Below the pieces are notes generated by a model that searched no databases, had not been told where the DNA came from, and was given only the letters and a program-made list of their open reading frames with translations. Of a stretch of DNA of 64,000 bases, positions 63,729-64,000 are shown in pieces. Each line of letters begins with the position of its first letter. Within the stretch, counting starts at the first letter, position 1. A program made the position numbers and the translations under genes. Origin of the DNA: Sandaracinaceae bacterium (lineage in GTDB: Bacteria; Myxococcota_A; Polyangia; Polyangiales; Houyiibacteriaceae); NCBI GenBank assembly GCA_020633075.1, contig JACKEI010000001.1, positions 620,001-684,000 on the forward strand, read 5' to 3'.

Positions 63729-63746
63729 GGCTGACCCACGTCAGCC
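63729..63746. promoter_or_regulatory. inverted repeat upstream of the hemerythrin-like gene
   Basis: Perfect 7-bp dyad GGCTGAC-CCAC-GTCAGCC, 22 bases before the GTG start. It could be an operator near the transcription start or an mRNA hairpin. Confidence 0.45.
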
Positions 63747-63779
63747 ACACCCATGAGATAGCGCCGCCTGCAGCCGGCG

Positions 63780-63823
63780 TTCGCTAAGTGTTCGCTAGCG
63801 ACTTGCTAAGAACTTCTTACGGC
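63780..63823. promoter_or_regulatory. direct repeats with exact 11-bp spacing
   Basis: TTCGCTAAGTG, TTCGCTAGCGA, CTTGCTAAGAA and a weaker CTTCTTACGGC start at 63780, 63791, 63802 and 63813. The 11-bp spacing is that of OmpR/PhoB-type regulator boxes. The region lies upstream of the hemerythrin gene and at the end of a probable winged-helix regulator gene. Confidence 0.5.
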
Positions 63824-64000
63824 TTGCTCTCGAGCACGATCTCGCTGTCGCGCTCCAACACGAAGCGCCCGCGCTTGACGGGCACCAGCCGGACGTCCGG
63901 GCAGCGCTCCTCGAGCCGCTTGCGCAAGAGGATCAACCGGCTCTCGAGGTTGTCGCGCAGGCTGGGGAGGCCCAGCCCCGGGTCCATGCGCAGCTCGCGG
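63817..64000 (-). CDS. C-terminal fragment of a probable winged-helix DNA-binding protein
   Basis: Only the last 60 residues are in the window; the 5' end lies beyond base 64000. The translated end reads DNLESRLILLRKRLEERCPD, followed by VRLVPVKRGRFVLERDSEI. The helix ending LRKRLEE followed by a beta hairpin with V...RGRF resembles the recognition helix and wing of OmpR/PhoB-type effector domains (LRKKL...TVRGRGY). It is divergent in function from the neighbour and could regulate the hemerythrin-like gene downstream on the same strand. The assignment is tentative because the fragment is short. Confidence 0.5.
   Translation of the reverse strand, partial: RELRMDPGLGLPSLRDNLESRLILLRKRLEERCPDVRLVPVKRGRFVLERDSEIVLESKP

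Overview
The window is high-GC DNA (roughly 70 percent by eye) packed with chromosomal genes. I infer a member of the Myxococcota (Polyangia or Sandaracinus-like). The evidence is the mix of secreted protein types: thrombospondin type-3 calcium repeats, a MYXO-CTERM-like C-terminal sorting tail, DUF4215-type cysteine-rich 'CGDG...CDDGN...GDGC' repeats, MopE-like 'DGVDNDC' motifs, CARDB and PPC-domain lipoproteins, PEGA/TPR proteins and a YXWGXW-repeat lipoprotein. I see no IS element, phage, CRISPR array or rRNA. No gene-free stretch exceeds 300 bases. The longest gaps are 31142-31424 (283 bases) and 51889-52140 (252 bases).

Region 1 (1-9219) is a catabolic operon. It holds a 5'-truncated type I extradiol dioxygenase, a C-C bond hydrolase, 2-hydroxypentadienoate hydratase, acylating acetaldehyde dehydrogenase, 4-hydroxy-2-oxovalerate aldolase, two overlapping acyl-CoA dehydrogenases and an SDR. 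A FadL-type outer-membrane channel follows. Together they give uptake of a lipophilic substrate, meta-cleavage of a catechol-like ring, and conversion of the C5 product to pyruvate and acetyl-CoA. The paired acyl-CoA dehydrogenases suggest steroid or another side-chain-bearing substrate.

Region 2 (9236-15635) has malic enzyme and leuB on the minus strand, then divergent TPR/PEGA and cysteine-rich lipoprotein genes, then a diheme cytochrome c.

Region 3 (15823-25600) has a two-gene cell-surface operon (calcium-repeat protein with a sorting tail plus OmpA with seven 33-residue calcium repeats), a membrane protein/patatin pair, malate dehydrogenase, a Csp-like copper storage protein and a diguanylate cyclase.

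Region 4 (25599-41700) holds a glycerophosphodiesterase, zinc-ribbon membrane proteins, ndk, a carboxylesterase, a CARDB lipoprotein, an NahK-like kinase overlapping ttcA, divergent rlmN, a secreted FG-GAP-like protein, a UDP-sugar pyrophosphorylase-family enzyme and the YXWGXW lipoprotein.

Region 5 (41269-51715) holds gloA and yacG, a PPC lipoprotein, a small zincin-like protein, rlmI, an MBL-fold hydrolase, a DUF2490-like protein, a GT39 glycosyltransferase and an M23 peptidase.

Region 6 (51776-64000) starts with two tRNA-Val genes, GAC and CAC, flanking a gene for an unusual S1-domain protein. That gene's 5' leader carries three tandem hairpins. It continues with meaB overlapping a gene for a PEP-synthase-like protein without the phosphohistidine domain, a crotonase, xthA, ridA, an S41 peptidase with an outer-membrane partner, a hemerythrin-like protein, and the end of a probable winged-helix regulator next to 11-bp direct repeats.

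Most promising for follow-up: the hairpin array upstream of the S1 gene (52021-52086), the MeaB/PEP-synthase-like pair, and the phased repeats beside the hemerythrin gene.
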